The notes beneath the pieces were generated by a model, which saw nothing but the letters and a program-made list of their open reading frames with translations, was not told the origin of the DNA and did no database searches. The position numbers were made by a program, and so were the translations under genes. Below, one piece after another: positions 22,614 through 33,827 of a stretch of 64,000 nucleotides of DNA (position 1 is its first letter; every line of letters starts with the position of its first letter). Source of the stretch: Reticulitermes speratus (Eukaryota > Arthropoda > Insecta > Blattodea > Rhinotermitidae); NCBI GenBank assembly GCA_021186555.1, contig JAJKFL010000003.1:38349908-38413907 (forward strand), written 5' to 3'.

Positions 22614-25532
22614 CAGTTTTTGTTCCGCTTGGCTCAACTCCTGTTGCAGATTCTTTATCAGAGTGTTATTGACCAGCATTGAAGTAAGATTTTGTACTTG
22701 AATTGTCGTGTTTCTCAATTCTGTGAGTAGAGGGGACAGAATGTTAGAGCAGTTATGTTCATTCGTACTTTGAGCAATTAATTTTGAAGCAAGTTCCTGG
22801 ATGTGGTTTGTTTCATTCACCAGTTCCATCGATAAGTTTGACGGAAGTGCCGAGCACTCAATAATTTTGTTTTCTACCTGATCGCCATTCTGTAATTTTA
22901 AAGTCAGATCTTGTATAATGGTTGTTTTGTTATTTACTTCATTCAGTAAAGTAGAAGAATTGTCTAAACATTTCTCCAATTGGGCTCCCAACTTAGTGAT
23001 ATTCAGCCATGCTGAAGTTAATTCTTGATACACAGGGTAAGAAATGTTAGAAACATTTATGAGTTGAATTTCATAATTTTTATTCTCCAGCTGGAGATTT
23101 TGTATTTCTGTAGTTTTGTTTTCCAGCTCCACTTGTAAGACCAATGAAATGTTTTTGCAGTTCTGTAACTGTAATTCACAGCTTTGTCCGTTCCTTAATT
23201 TAGTTGTTAAATCATTTATCTCACGTGTGTTGTTATATATTGTGGTATATAAAGTATGGTAACAGTCTTGTACCTGGGCTTGTAAATTATTCTGAGTGTT
23301 TAGCTTAGAAGTTAGACTTTCAATTTCATTTGTCTTGTTATCAAGATTAAACAAGGCAGAAGATAAGTTATGTGAACATGTTTGAAGTTCTGTTTGCACA
23401 TCCAGTAGCTTATACATCACTTCTTGTACACTAAAGGTTCTGTTATTCTTTTCAGAATCAGAGACTGATAAATCATTAGAACAGTTTTGAAATTTCATCT
23501 TCAGAATATCCTGATTCATTAATCTGGCTCTTAATTCTGTCATCTCATTTGCGTTGTTTCTCAATTCTGATATTTGGTGCATTGTTTCAGCAGAACAGTT
23601 TTGTAACTGGGCTTTTAAAAGATCCCTTTCTTTCAGAACAGATATTAAGAAACTGATTTCTGTTGTGTTATTGTTTAATATCGGCAAAATTGAAGAAGTG
23701 TCACCTGAACAGTTTTTTAATTCAGAGAACAGATGTAGTGAATAATTTGTACATGATTCTAATTTTCTTTCTTGATCACTTAAAATAGATATTGATTGTC
23801 GTAGCTCATTGGATGTGTTGGTTAAATTTGACAACTGTTCCTGTTTCTCAGTGGAACACTTTTGTACCTGGGCTTTTAAATCATCATTATCCCTTATTGT
23901 AGATATGAGAAATTGTATTTCACTTGTTGGGTTATGCAAGTTCAAAATGCAAGAGTAATTGTTGAAGCAGGTTTCCAGTTCTTTTTTATCATCCAGTAAT
24001 TTAGATATCTGTCCTTGTAAGTCACGTATTTCGGTATCTAATTTGGAGAACTGAAATAATGAAGAATTAGAACAATTATGCAGTTTCGCTTCCAAAATAT
24101 CCGTATCTTTTAATTTGGATGTAAGTTCTTCTACCTCATTTGATTTATTTCTTAATCTTGACAGCTGTTCAGCTTTCTCAGCAGAACAGTTCTGTAACTG
24201 AACACGTAAATTATTCCTTTCATCCATTACAGATATGAGAAACTGTACTTCATTTCCTGAGGTATTTGATGGAGAAGACGTAGAGGTCAAGTTATCTTGA
24301 CATGCCTGCAATTTTGTTTCCATCTGTTGTAATTTTGACATTTGTTCTTCCAAATTCCTAGATGTTGCACTTAATTGAGCAGAGAGATATGGTGAATAAG
24401 CCGAACAGTTTTTAAATTTTATTTCTAAAGCATCCCTATCCTGTAGTTGTGATGTTAGTTCTTCTACCTCATTTGACTTGTTTTTTAATTTAAGTAATAT
24501 GGTAGAAGATGAAATGGAACAGTTTTTCAACTGAGTTTCCAAACTACTAATGCGCTCGAGCAAGGATCTGAGAGGCTGCGTTTCACTCACATTGTTATTG
24601 AACTTCAACAAATTGAACGTTAAGTTAGAGGTAATGTTTTCCAACTGTGCTTCCGTGTTATCCAATTTGGAACTGAGTTCTCGTAGTTCATAATCTTTAT
24701 TTCTCAGTTCTAGCAAACAGCAAAGTGAAATGTTTGTACAGTTGGGAAATTGTCTTTCTACTGAAATTGTACTAGTCAATCTGAATTTCAACCTCTTTAT
24801 CTCCGTTGTCTTGTTCTTTAGTTCTAAAAGCCTGGAAGATGATATATTTTTGCATGTCTGAATTTGTGCTTTCAGGTTATGAATTATTTTCCTTTGGTTC
24901 TTTACTTTATTTATCAGTTGTATTTCTTGTCCCATCTTCCTCTCATAATATTTTTCTAGTTCTGTTTCATGTTGCTGAAGGTTTATCATATTCAGTCGCA
25001 TTTGATTAACAAGAATTTTCTGCTTTTCCATTAATGCTTCTAATTTGAAGTATATGTTGTTATCACTTTCAAGAAATTGTGTTCTCTCAATATCCTGTTT
25101 CCTTCGCTCCAAATTTTCGTAAGAAGAATCTAGTTCAGCCTGCATAAAATTTTTGTATGGTGTCCAACCTTTGTCTCTCGGACTTCTGATGTTTATACCC
25201 TGCATCCTTTGACCCCCTGGTTCTGTCTCTTTATCTGTGGAATAATAATTTTCCTTCCATAATGAATTTGGACGTAGCAGTTGTGTCTCGAGCATTTCTG
25301 TGTTTCTGATGAAGCGAGTTTCATTTTTCTCCTCATCAGTGCTAACATCTCGAGTTGATAGCATCAAATTTTGATAATCCTCTATCAGGTGTAAAATCTG
25401 CAAAACCAAAAGCTGCAGACGAAGTTCTGATGACAAGTGTTGGCCCAACAACATTTGGAATGAATCTGTGTAAAGATAAGGCATTACCGTTGTGTGAATA
25501 ACTTGAAGAGGTGTGGTAAGTGATGACTCCAT
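22614..25532 (-). CDS. Large coiled-coil exon with 35/38-residue cysteine-spaced repeats and many N-glycosylation sequons
   Basis: 973 codons from an ATG at 25532. An in-frame TAA lies six bases upstream, so this start is well supported. A splice acceptor (CTATTTTCAG) about 18 bases upstream implies a 5' non-coding exon. The first 120 residues are not repetitive. From about residue 120 to the end the sequence is heptad-like coiled coil. From about residue 230 it is periodic: a Cys in LQNCS, FKNCS or LHNCS recurs every 35 or 38 residues, with NKSNEVEELTSKL, EIQFLISVL and QISKL as alternating unit cores. I count about forty N-x-S/T sequons. I see no signal peptide and no membrane segment, although sequons and regularly spaced cysteines are usual in secreted proteins. 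The exon is spliced in frame to an ankyrin domain (21755-21018), total about 1,218 residues. I do not recognise the family. Confidence 0.85.
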
Positions 25533-25550
25533 TATTTATAAGACTTGCTG

Positions 25551-27304
25551 AAAATAGAAATATGTCACATGTCTCAGTAGTTTACAACTTCATTCTCAGC
25601 ATAGCCCTATCTAGAAGCTTGAAATTTTAACATAATGGGCTTATATGAAAGGCATTATGTCAAGGGAGGATTTTATAGTGATTCTCTTTTATATCTATAG
25701 TATTTCATAATTCATATTAAAGTTAATTTTAAATTAGAATCAGAGATTTATTATGAAGCAGGAAAGTTAGGACAGAAATTAATAACTTTGCACATGCACA
25801 AAATTTTATATACTACACTGAAATCCCCTCAGTTGTCAGCTGCATGAAAGTGGAGTTAAAAAAGCCAACCTTTCAGAGACCTGCTTTATCTCCATCATCG
25901 GGACAGTCTTCTGAGATGACATAGTGCATTTACTTACCATGTAAGCTTCAAGTATTTTACATAATAATGTATTTAACATTAGCATTTAAATTGTGGTCTC
26001 GTTAACAGAAGAAAGAAATAAAAAAGTATAAAATAAGTGATATGATAAAGGATTAGCATTTTACAAAATTTGACTTCATTTGGCTTCACCATACCAGTGA
26101 CTTGAATAATTGCAATTTAGGACCACCATTGTCAAATAATCATGTAAGCTAACAATAAAAATCTAGAAATTTCAACAAATTCAGTAATCACGAAACAACA
26201 TATAGGCCTATTGTATTCAAGTTGCAGCCTGTGTTGACAATAATTAGAAGAATTCAATCTTACACCACCACTGCCATTGTCACCATCAGTGATTAAGCCC
26301 TTTGTATTTGATTGAAAATTAATTTTGAAAGCATGACTCTTTGAGACATTGGGTAATTCTGTACTTGTTTGACAGGAGATCAGCCTCCCTGAAGGAATCT
26401 ACATGCTCAAGACAGCACAGCGCAGGTGACAGGGGACATATGTCCATTCCCTGAGGTGGGCCTGAGCCAGCAATTCCCATATTCGAGGGGAGTTCAATGT
26501 GATTTCCTCCACGTTTGCCAGAAGAATATTAATTTCTTATATTATTCATCGCCTCCATATTACCAGGTTATTTGACATCAATTAGGATGCTTCATTTACG
26601 TACTTACGGTTTAATTTATGAGGCTGTCAATATCTCAGAGTGTACTGTTGAATGGTAGGGTGCTCGTTGAATGACCAATTAGAAAGGTTTTGAAAAGAAG
26701 TGTGATTGGCTTAAGTGAGGTACTGTCCCATCATTGGCAAGTGGGAACTGAGGAATATCACGAAACGCGTCGGTCAGGATAGCCGGTTGTCAGCCAAGAA
26801 TCGAAACGTGCTCCCCAGTACAAATCATTAAATAAATTGCAACTAAACAAATCGACATTGCACCAGCAAACAAGTAGAGAATTCAGCCCGGTTTAGACGT
26901 GTCTCTCGTAACATATCGCTTGACCCACTTCTGTAAATGTGAAAACGTCGGAGGTAGTTGTAGGTTACATGAGAATGATAGGCCTTATACGTACAAAATT
27001 ATACAATTAATTTTTTTAACAGCCACATTCAAATTCTAACAGAAATTTTGTAAATAATGGGTTGTTTGTTAAGGCTACGAAGGATAAGTTACTAGATGCT
27101 TGTGACTCTAAGCAGCGTTCGACAGTGGGTACATGTTTTCACTGCCTCAGTGTGATTTTAGCTACAAGGAACTCGAACGTCTGACACAGAACAAAATTGC
27201 ATATAAATTAAAGCTCTACATTCAGAACGGATTCTCCATTTGCTGACATTTATTCTGGGTGTCCCTCCTCTGGCATTTTTCTAGATCTGATTACACTAAT
27301 AATA
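25551..27304. other. Upstream region of the coiled-coil/ankyrin gene, repeat relics
   Basis: Non-coding. Two degenerate hammerhead-like motifs are visible: minus strand about 25915-25860 (GATGATGGAG...CTCTGAAAG) and plus strand 26748-26766 (CTGAGGA...GAAAC followed by GCGTCGG). The promoter and the 5' non-coding exon of the minus-strand gene should lie here or beyond but cannot be pinned down. Confidence 0.4.
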
Positions 27305-27490
27305 CAGTCGAACCCAGTTATAACGACATCGGTTATTGCGACACCTCGTCTATAGCGTCAGATATTCTGTGGTACCAATTAATTCCTCACTGTTAACCAT
27401 AACATTATACACCTCGATTGTAGCAACACTCGTTTATAACGACACAAAATATTCGGTCCCTTTCATGACGTTTATAACCGAGTTCGACTG
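27305..27490. mobile_element. Pogo-like MITE, copy 1 (186 bp)
   Basis: Flanked by TA on both sides. Terminal inverted repeats are CAGTCGAACCCAGTTATAAC on the left and the complement of GTTATAAACGTCATGAAA-side sequence ending in GAGTTCGACTG on the right. The internal TATAACGACA motif is repeated. It has no coding capacity. TA target and CAG-starting ends fit pogo/Tigger-mobilised MITEs. Confidence 0.85.
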
Positions 27491-27512
27491 TATTTCCTGA
27501 ACAGCGCGAATT

Positions 27513-27800
27513 GTAAGTGAGCAAGTTGGCTCAGTTCACAAAGCTACTGACTTTTTATTTGGAAGGTGTTCGGTTCGAAGTTCGGCCGGGACACCCACTG
27601 TCAAACAAAGTTTATGTTGCTTTCCACACTATCTGCCGGCAAATGTCTGCATAATGCACTAAACAAGGCCACTACCGCTCCTTTCCACAGCTTTCCAGTT
27701 CATAATTTATTAATCATTCTACTATTAGAGGCTACACAGCCTACACAAAAGACAGGGTCGTTAAATAACACATAAATAAACAAATAAATAAATAAATAAT
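27513..27800 (+). repeat. tRNA-derived SINE of a second type with an AAAT tail
   Basis: A box in GAGCAAGTTGGCTCAGTTC, B box GGTTCGAAGTTC at about 27571-27582, and an (AAATA)n tail at 27775-27800. The body differs from the SINE at 11143. No tRNA acceptor stem is present, so it is not a tRNA gene. Confidence 0.75.
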
Positions 27801-27938
27801 ACAATCTTAAAGTTGTCATTACGCAGTTCTTTATCATGCACTTATATCGTCACACGGATATTTTCCTCAACCCTTTGTTTTCGAAAAATTTCAATCTCAA
27901 TCCCTTAGGGCCATAATCAAATTGTAATATGAAGATTC

Positions 27939-28124
27939 AAGTCTTCTGGAATTTTACGCTGTTTCTTTGGGTAAATAAGTAGTTCCAGACTTTAAGAAGC
28001 ATCGTCGAAATGCTTTCATCTTCAGAAGCAAGCAGTTGGGGAAGAGCCTGTTCTTTGGCTGCTTGATCCTTCGAACCGTTCGGAACTACTTACTAAAGAC
28101 AAAGCGTAACATCGCTGAAGACTT
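27939..28124. repeat. Foldback MITE (CTTCTGG...TAAATA family)
   Basis: Imperfect inverted arms: AAGTCTTCTGGAATTTTACG at 27939-27958 onward and its complement at 28082-28124. Related to the foldback MITE at 37980-39004. The interior holds a second small inverted repeat (GAAATGCTTTCATCTTC region). Confidence 0.65.
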
Positions 28125-28560
28125 AAACCTTCAGCAACACCGCTGTGAGAATCTCATATCTCGAAATTTTGAATATCCATATAAACAATAGGTAAAATTA
28201 TACTCATTGTTATGGCGAGAGGAAACCGGGATGGCTCCGTCGGTATATCGACCGGGCTTTGGGTTGGAGGACTAAGGAATTCGAATTAATTCCACGTAGA
28301 AGCTAAAAGGCTTTATTCCCCTCCTCTTCGCCCAAACGGGCTGAGTCCACTCGGTCTCCTATCGAACGGACAAACGGAAGCCCTTTCCCAGAAAGCGGCC
28401 GGGGCGCGAAAATGACCACTCGCCACCACTGAATGTCGAAATTAACAAGATAGACAATGTACGTATAACGTAATATTGTGGCGCGTTCGCGTAACCATTT
28501 TGCGGTGGAAAGAACAATGCATTCTGTGTTGTTGTTGTTGTTGTTGTTGAGTTACATGTT
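28118..28560 (+). repeat. Partial GGACAGAC-family repeat interrupted by a SINE
   Basis: 28118-28200 matches the start of the family (CTTCAGCAACACCGCTGTGAGAA) and 28448-28525 its next segment (CAATGTACGTATAACG, GGCGCGTTCGCGTAACC). The SINE at 28224-28445 sits between. A (GTT)n tract follows at 28527-28549. Confidence 0.65.
28224..28445 (+). repeat. tRNA-derived SINE, third copy, inserted in the repeat above
   Basis: Head ACCGGGATGGCTCCGTCGG with an A box, a weak B-box region GAATTCGAATTAATTCC, then body motifs GGGCTGAGTCCACTCGG and GCGGCCGGGGCGCGAAAATG that recall 11280-11300. Confidence 0.6.
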
Positions 28561-28699
28561 ACTGTCAACTATATAAAAATATTGAGTGTGGCACAAAATG
28601 CTTTTATGTTAAATTTCTGTCACTGAAAACAATGCAAATTATATGTACTAGTTTTTTAAATAAGTTACATTCCAACTAATTGCACTCTTCCACACCTTA

Positions 28700-29260
28700 C
28701 ACACAAACACTGTATTGAAACACAAGACAGGCAATGTCCGTATAAAAGCAACGCAGGCGCGTTCGCTTAACCATTGTTGCCGTGGAAAAACAATAAGTTC
28801 AATAATAATTCTGAGTGCGTGTCTGTACCCTTTATTATCCAGCATGCAAAGTGCATGCGCCATATTATATTGTCATCTGTGGCCTGTCTGCCTCTACCAT
28901 ATTTTTCCACATTGTCTCATAAACGGCAGGATCTTCGGAAAAAAAGTTACTGAACATAAGATGTGTGTTTTGATTTTCTCTACAAATTTTATCGAAAAAG
29001 TTCTCATTACAAGAAGAATTGAATGAGATATTGTCATAAATGTACATAGGTCTTTATGTAAAATACTCGTTATTTTAATTAAACTTGAATTTTCTCGACA
29101 GATTTTCGAAAAATACTCAAATATCAAATTTCATGAAAATCCGTCTAGTGGGAACCGAGTTGTTCCATGCGGAAGGACGGACAGACAGACGGACAAACGG
29201 ACAGACGTGACGAAGCTAATAGTCGCCTTTCGCAATTTTGCGAAAACGCCTAAAAATGCG
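28700..29260 (+). repeat. Copy of the GGACAGAC-containing interspersed repeat
   Basis: Runs from CAAGACAGGCAATGTCCG to GCCTAAAAATGCG. Diagnostic parts are GCATGCAAAGTGCATGCGCC (about 28841), TTGATTTTCTCTACA (about 28970), AAATTTCATGAAAATCCGTC (about 29125) and the GGACGGACAGACAGACGG tract (about 29174-29192). The same order occurs at 39000-39770 and 55640-56280. Confidence 0.8.
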
Positions 29261-29528
29261 TGGGGTTATACTTTCATTGTCCCATACGTCTTCATGGCAT
29301 GGATCTGTATTAGCAACATAGGTAACTGTACTTACTACGGGGATTTCTTATGTGCACTTCCTCTTTTTAGTTTCCGAAAATATTCACAGATTTTGATGAA
29401 ATTTGGTATGGGCAAATACAATAAAAATCATCTTGAAAATTTTTTTTTTGTGTCATGTGCTAAGCATAACGCTTCAGTTGAATGTTTGTCCAATTTATCG
29501 GAAAGAATCATTGCAACGATTAAGTGTA

Positions 29529-29696
29529 CAGTCGAACTCGGTTATAACGTCATGAAAGGGACTGAATATTTTGTGTCGTTATAACCGAGGAGTGTAATGT
29601 TATGGTTAATAGTGACGAATTAATTGGTACCACAGAGTATCTGACTCTATAAGCGAGGTATCGTAAAACCGATGTCGTTATAACCGGATTCGATTG
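29529..29696. mobile_element. Pogo-like MITE, copy 2, opposite orientation (168 bp)
   Basis: The reverse complement of the copy at 27305-27490. It starts with CAGTCGAACTCGGTTATAAC after TA and ends with TTATAACCGGATTCGATTG. The right TA has decayed to TG. Confidence 0.8.
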
Positions 29697-30552
29697 TGTT
29701 TGTGTGATACGAAATATAAAATCCATGAAGCATAAATCTTTGTCTTTTGTGTGGGACAATTCGTATGTACTTTAGGTACCACGCAGCTGTTTAATTAGAT
29801 ATACAGAAGAATAACTTTTGTCTCAGTAGTTTGTCATAGGCCTATATATGCCGTTTCTTACCGTTTGTGCAACAGATGGACAAGACAATCACTTGGGGTA
29901 CACCATTCCTTTTCCCAATTTAAAGTTCAGTCATGGGGAAAAAAATCTGTCTGGTCTCTGCATTATATGAAGGCACACACAGCAGTCTCTGCATCTGTCT
30001 TGTATTGCTGTGAGGGCAACTGCTGATTTTGTGTTCTAGATATGCTAATGCGTGCTCGTATGAACAAGTGACAACCGAATTAAGCACAGAATACTTACGG
30101 CGACGTGAAATTCACTGTGCGACAATTTGTACTTTGATCTTTCTGCTGAACTGTTGGTCAAGAAGGCTGTTTTAACTTTTACTAACACTTGTGACTCAGA
30201 GCTTAGTGGCCTCGAGTGCGATAAAGCATAGGTTGATATGGTTATGTTTATGTCCTTGCGTTCTATATCGGAGGCATTCAGGCGTGACTTTGAGTATTAC
30301 ACAGTTGGAAAACAATGAAAAGTGTCTAAATATAAGAAGAATGTTAAAAATGAATTAGTATTAAATTGTAAGTTATGTAATAATTTCTTGCAGAAGTGAA
30401 ATTATCTTATAACATGCAAGGTCCCAGCCGACAAATTTAATACGCGGCCTGTAGAAAGGTTTGCAACACATTAGTTTTCGATAATCAAGTGAAACAATGG
30501 GCCGGCAATCACAGCTCTTACTTGTTAGAAAATACGTTTTTAATGTCTAAAG
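29697..30552. other. Non-coding stretch
   Basis: No supported gene or repeat structure. Confidence 0.45.
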
Positions 30553-30752
30553 CATGCGTCTCCATCCCGCGGCTCGCCAGGTTGTATTATGCGGCCCGCG
30601 GCCGCATTTGTAAATTACGTATATACTATAAAAATTACATAATAATTTAGACGGTTAGGCATAACACCTATTGTTATTTTTCCACGTGCGGCCAGCGAAC
30701 CAGCCCACAATAACGGGTGTGGCCCTTTGCCATAAAAAGTTCGACGCCCATG
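30553..30752. mobile_element. hAT-type MITE (200 bp) with an 8-bp target duplication
   Basis: A perfect 8-bp duplication GTCTAAAG at 30545-30552 and 30753-30760. Ends CATGCGTCTCC and ...GACGCCCATG form an imperfect terminal inverted repeat. The interior TGCGGCCCGCGGCCGC resembles the widespread hAT ends that read CAGGGGTGTCAAAC...GCGGCCCGCGG. Too short to encode a transposase. Confidence 0.85.
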
Positions 30753-31324
30753 GTCTAAAGCGTGCTGCATGTTTCGGCTTGTTTGTTTTATCTGTCTCTC
30801 GACACAAAAGGATGGCCCATCTTAAGATTAAATTTATGTTCCTCACAAACTGCAGAGACGAAAACCATGCCAGTGACCACCACAAATAAGAAAAAGAGAT
30901 TGGAACCTTTTTACAATGTATCACCTTGACACAGAGCCGTAAGCGTAAACTGAGTGGCTTGTATTTCAGAGAGAACATGAAAATCGAAGTACCTGGAACA
31001 CCATAGTCAGTGTACAAGTGCCTCAGCAAAAATCGTTAGCGGATATATTTCCAAATACAATCATCACCGGTAGATTATACCTTACCAGTCATGTAAGCCA
31101 CTATTCAACTGAGTGGTCTCGGGCAAAGCTCAAGTCAATGGAAAATGAACTTCGCTGTGCTAAACTTGAAAATAAATTGATCATGTTGCTGATCCTGTCA
31201 ACATAACAACGTAGTAACGTGTGAGGTGTCTTTCAACAAAGATTGTGTCAGAATTCGCCGAATTGAAAACGAGATAATTTCATTTGTAATTATAAAATCT
31301 ATTGATAACATAATTTATTTTTTA

Positions 31325-31395
31325 AATTAGTTTCTGTTAGGGGCGGCCGTTCTGATTACTCGCCCCGGGCAACAAAAAACCTAGCTACGCCATTG
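31325..31395. repeat. Fragment of a hAT-type element end
   Basis: AACCTAGCTACGCCATTGG is the reverse complement of the common hAT terminus CAGTGGCGTAGCTAGG with one change. GGGGCGGCC lies nearby. No partner end was found. Confidence 0.45.
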
Positions 31396-32414
31396 GTTGC
31401 CCATGCTCGTAATTTGACCGCCTGGAGTATTAAGCTTTGTCTTCACATAGATGGTACGATAATATTTAAATATACCTTGAAAAACTAGCTTGTTAAGGAT
31501 TGAGCTGAATGTTGTAAGAAAATGGCCCAATGGCGAATTCTTATGATGATCCTTGTGAGTGGCTGCGGGGAAATTTTTCAAACGTGCCACACTTGAAATA
31601 GGAAGTGAAATTCACAGTTCCGTTTTAGTACTTGTTAGTTCTTTCGACAGATGGCTGTAATTGTGCATTTCGTGATCTACGCGCGAATTGTATTTTAAGT
31701 GAAAATCGTGTAGTTCACTGTTAGAATTACGTATTTGTAAGCTTTGAGTCCAAAGTCAGAGTTATTACGTATAGACGAAAGTAATTTGTTATTTCTACAT
31801 AAGATTTCTTGACCATAGTAGTTTGTGGCGATTGTAATGTTCAGTCGAAAGTATAGTCTGTTTCTATTCGTTGGTTTTTAGTGCCAGTGTTTTATTCTTC
31901 ATGTAATTAAATTTTCGGGTTAGTTCCAGTATACGTTTACTCTCGACGCTACTACTTAGCCGTCATACGTCATTCCTCCGAAAAATATATATATATTTAT
32001 TAAATACACGGATTTTTAAATAACTAGAATTCAGAAGTAAGGCAGGTTAGAATAGACGTTTTGTTTTTAGTTTTAAATAGTGCTGAATACAAATGTTGTG
32101 CTTTCTGCCGAAGGAAAAGTATTTTTATTCCCCATGTGTTCCATTTTGACTACTTTAAAAGTATGTCTTGTCTATTAAATAGTTTCTTTGAAAATTGTGT
32201 AAATAATTACTGGGATCTTGTCATAACTGAAACTTAGCCTTTCTTATTCGCCAGCACATTTAATACTTACAGTTGTTCCTGTTTAATATTTCATATTTTA
32301 TGAACTCTGATTTATATGTGTTATAATTAATGTTACAGAATCCACTGAACCTGATTTGAATATATGTCATGTAAATGACATAGAGATTAATACCCATTTG
32401 TTTTTAACTTACAG
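31396..32414 (+). other. Flank and possible 5' exon/promoter region of the next gene
   Basis: Relatively rich in CG dinucleotides around 31670-31980, followed by an AT-rich part ending in a good acceptor TTTTTAACTTACAG. A first non-coding or short coding exon is expected here but no donor can be chosen with confidence. Confidence 0.35.
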
Positions 32415-32779
32415 CTCAAGCATTGGATATGGAGGGTAGGACTTCAGTTTTCAGGGATTTGCCTTTGAAAATCAAGCTAGAACCTCCAGATGACATAAGT
32501 AGCAGTGAAGACGTATTCTTGCCTACAGCAACTGTGGCAACAAATGTCAGTAAAGCAAAGTTGGAAGAATTGACTTCTCTAAGAAATATGGTAGAAAAAT
32601 CACATGATAGCTATTTACAGTGTCATCTTCTGTTACCAGCAATTAAAGAGGTTGCATGTGAAAGTAAATCTGAATTTCCACTGATTACTCAGAAAGTTCA
32701 GCAGATCATTGCATCAGGAAAGGTGGCTAATATTGCAAACCTTAACTCAGGGAAGATTAATGAATCTGATGAATCCTGA
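32415..32779 (+). CDS. Small acidic protein, terminal or alternatively spliced exon, unrecognised
   Basis: Acceptor CTTACAG|CT, entering with two bases of a split codon. The frame reads QALDMEGRTSVFRDLPLKIK and then LEPPDDISSSED. About 118 residues run to the TGA at 32777-32779. IKLEPPDD matches the psi-K-x-E sumoylation consensus. LEELTSLRNMVEKSHDSYLQ and the following LLLPAIKEV look helical. Inside the exon, GAAA|GTAAAT at 32663 is a good donor whose phase (one base) fits the HAUS4 exon at 35602. The exon may therefore be the upstream part of HAUS4 with an alternative end, or it may be the end of an unrelated small gene. The EKSxxxYxQ segment weakly resembles the middle of vertebrate HAUS4. 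If unspliced, the methionine at 32429 would be the first in frame. Confidence 0.5.
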
Positions 32780-33525
32780 AGATTCTTGGATTGGAGGACA
32801 GTCATCAGTGTGGCCCGAGTACTGTGCTTTCTTACAGTGAGAAGATTATCCTAAAGTCTGCTGTAGAGACCAAACTTTTAAGGAATTGCACCAGAATTCA
32901 GAAATGTATGCATAATGGAGGTAATGCTATTAAAATTAGAATTAAATGATATTGTTAAATTTATAAAAATGTAACTCTGGATTCATGTGTTATTTACTTT
33001 TGGTCCAGATCTTGAGTTGCTGTAGCAGATTTCAGTCTGACTTGTTTTTCTGCAGAGATGCATAGGATTGGCTGTGAACTGTCGTGAGATACATCATGAT
33101 TATTAGTACATGAAATGTGGGTTAGATCTTGAACAGCAAAGATTATTGGATTCTTTAGCCATAAATAATATTTGAATTTAAGTGTTTATGAGGTTACAAT
33201 GCTACCTCACAAATTAATATTTTATGCTTTAACGTAGATGTTTTTGGAGCATAATGTCCCTGTGCAAGAAGGATGCAATATGTCGCCCTTAGCAGAGGAA
33301 TACTTTTGAACTGTACTGTACTGGCAGTTAATGGTCCTGTTTTTATTATGATGTTAACCTGAATGAAACTGTAACAGCCATTATATATTTGGATAAATTA
33401 TCACTTGGGATACTAATTTTGCCTGCTACTCCCATCTTATGTTAACATCCCTTGTAGTGCAGGCAACAACATATCATGTTGGTAACACAATATAAATGGT
33501 ATCAGAAGTTGCTTATTTAATAAGG
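32780..33525 (+). other. Downstream flank of the small exon
   Basis: No exon is seen. ATTAAA at about 32943 could be the polyadenylation signal of a transcript ending after 32779. Confidence 0.35.
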
Positions 33526-33526
33526 A

Positions 33527-33590
33527 GATTACTGTCTTCTGGGATATGACACATAGGTTGTTAGATAGGTACCAAAATATTGGAGGACCT
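33527..33590. repeat. Fragment of the GATTACTGTCTTCTGGGAT MITE family
   Basis: GATTACTGTCTTCTGGGATA equals the terminal segment of the elements at 54107-54223 and 59920-60001. The opposite end is not recognisable. Confidence 0.5.
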
Positions 33591-33827
33591 AAGAAGATTA
33601 GGTATTTTTATCATGGATTTTGGTGCTTGTTGAAACTTGTAACATTGTGACATTATTTTGAGGCAACCCACAACATCCAGAGAGCTGTAACCGACACACT
33701 GAAGGACCTCGCAGAAGAAGACATCCAGCAATGCTTCCAGGGATAGGACCGCCTCCATCGGTGTTGGGATCACGTTGAAATATAAAAATTTTAACAATAG
33801 CTTTTTTTAATGAAATCAGTCTCATTA

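Noticed and set aside
23554..23745. Plus-strand frames inside the coiled-coil exon (also 24806-25009)
   Set aside because: Antisense shadows of a 973-codon frame with clear repeat structure.
25533..25545. TATAAATA just upstream of the coiled-coil start as a promoter
   Set aside because: It lies only a few bases before the ATG, after a good splice acceptor (TATTTTCAG), so it is in the 5'UTR rather than a TATA box.
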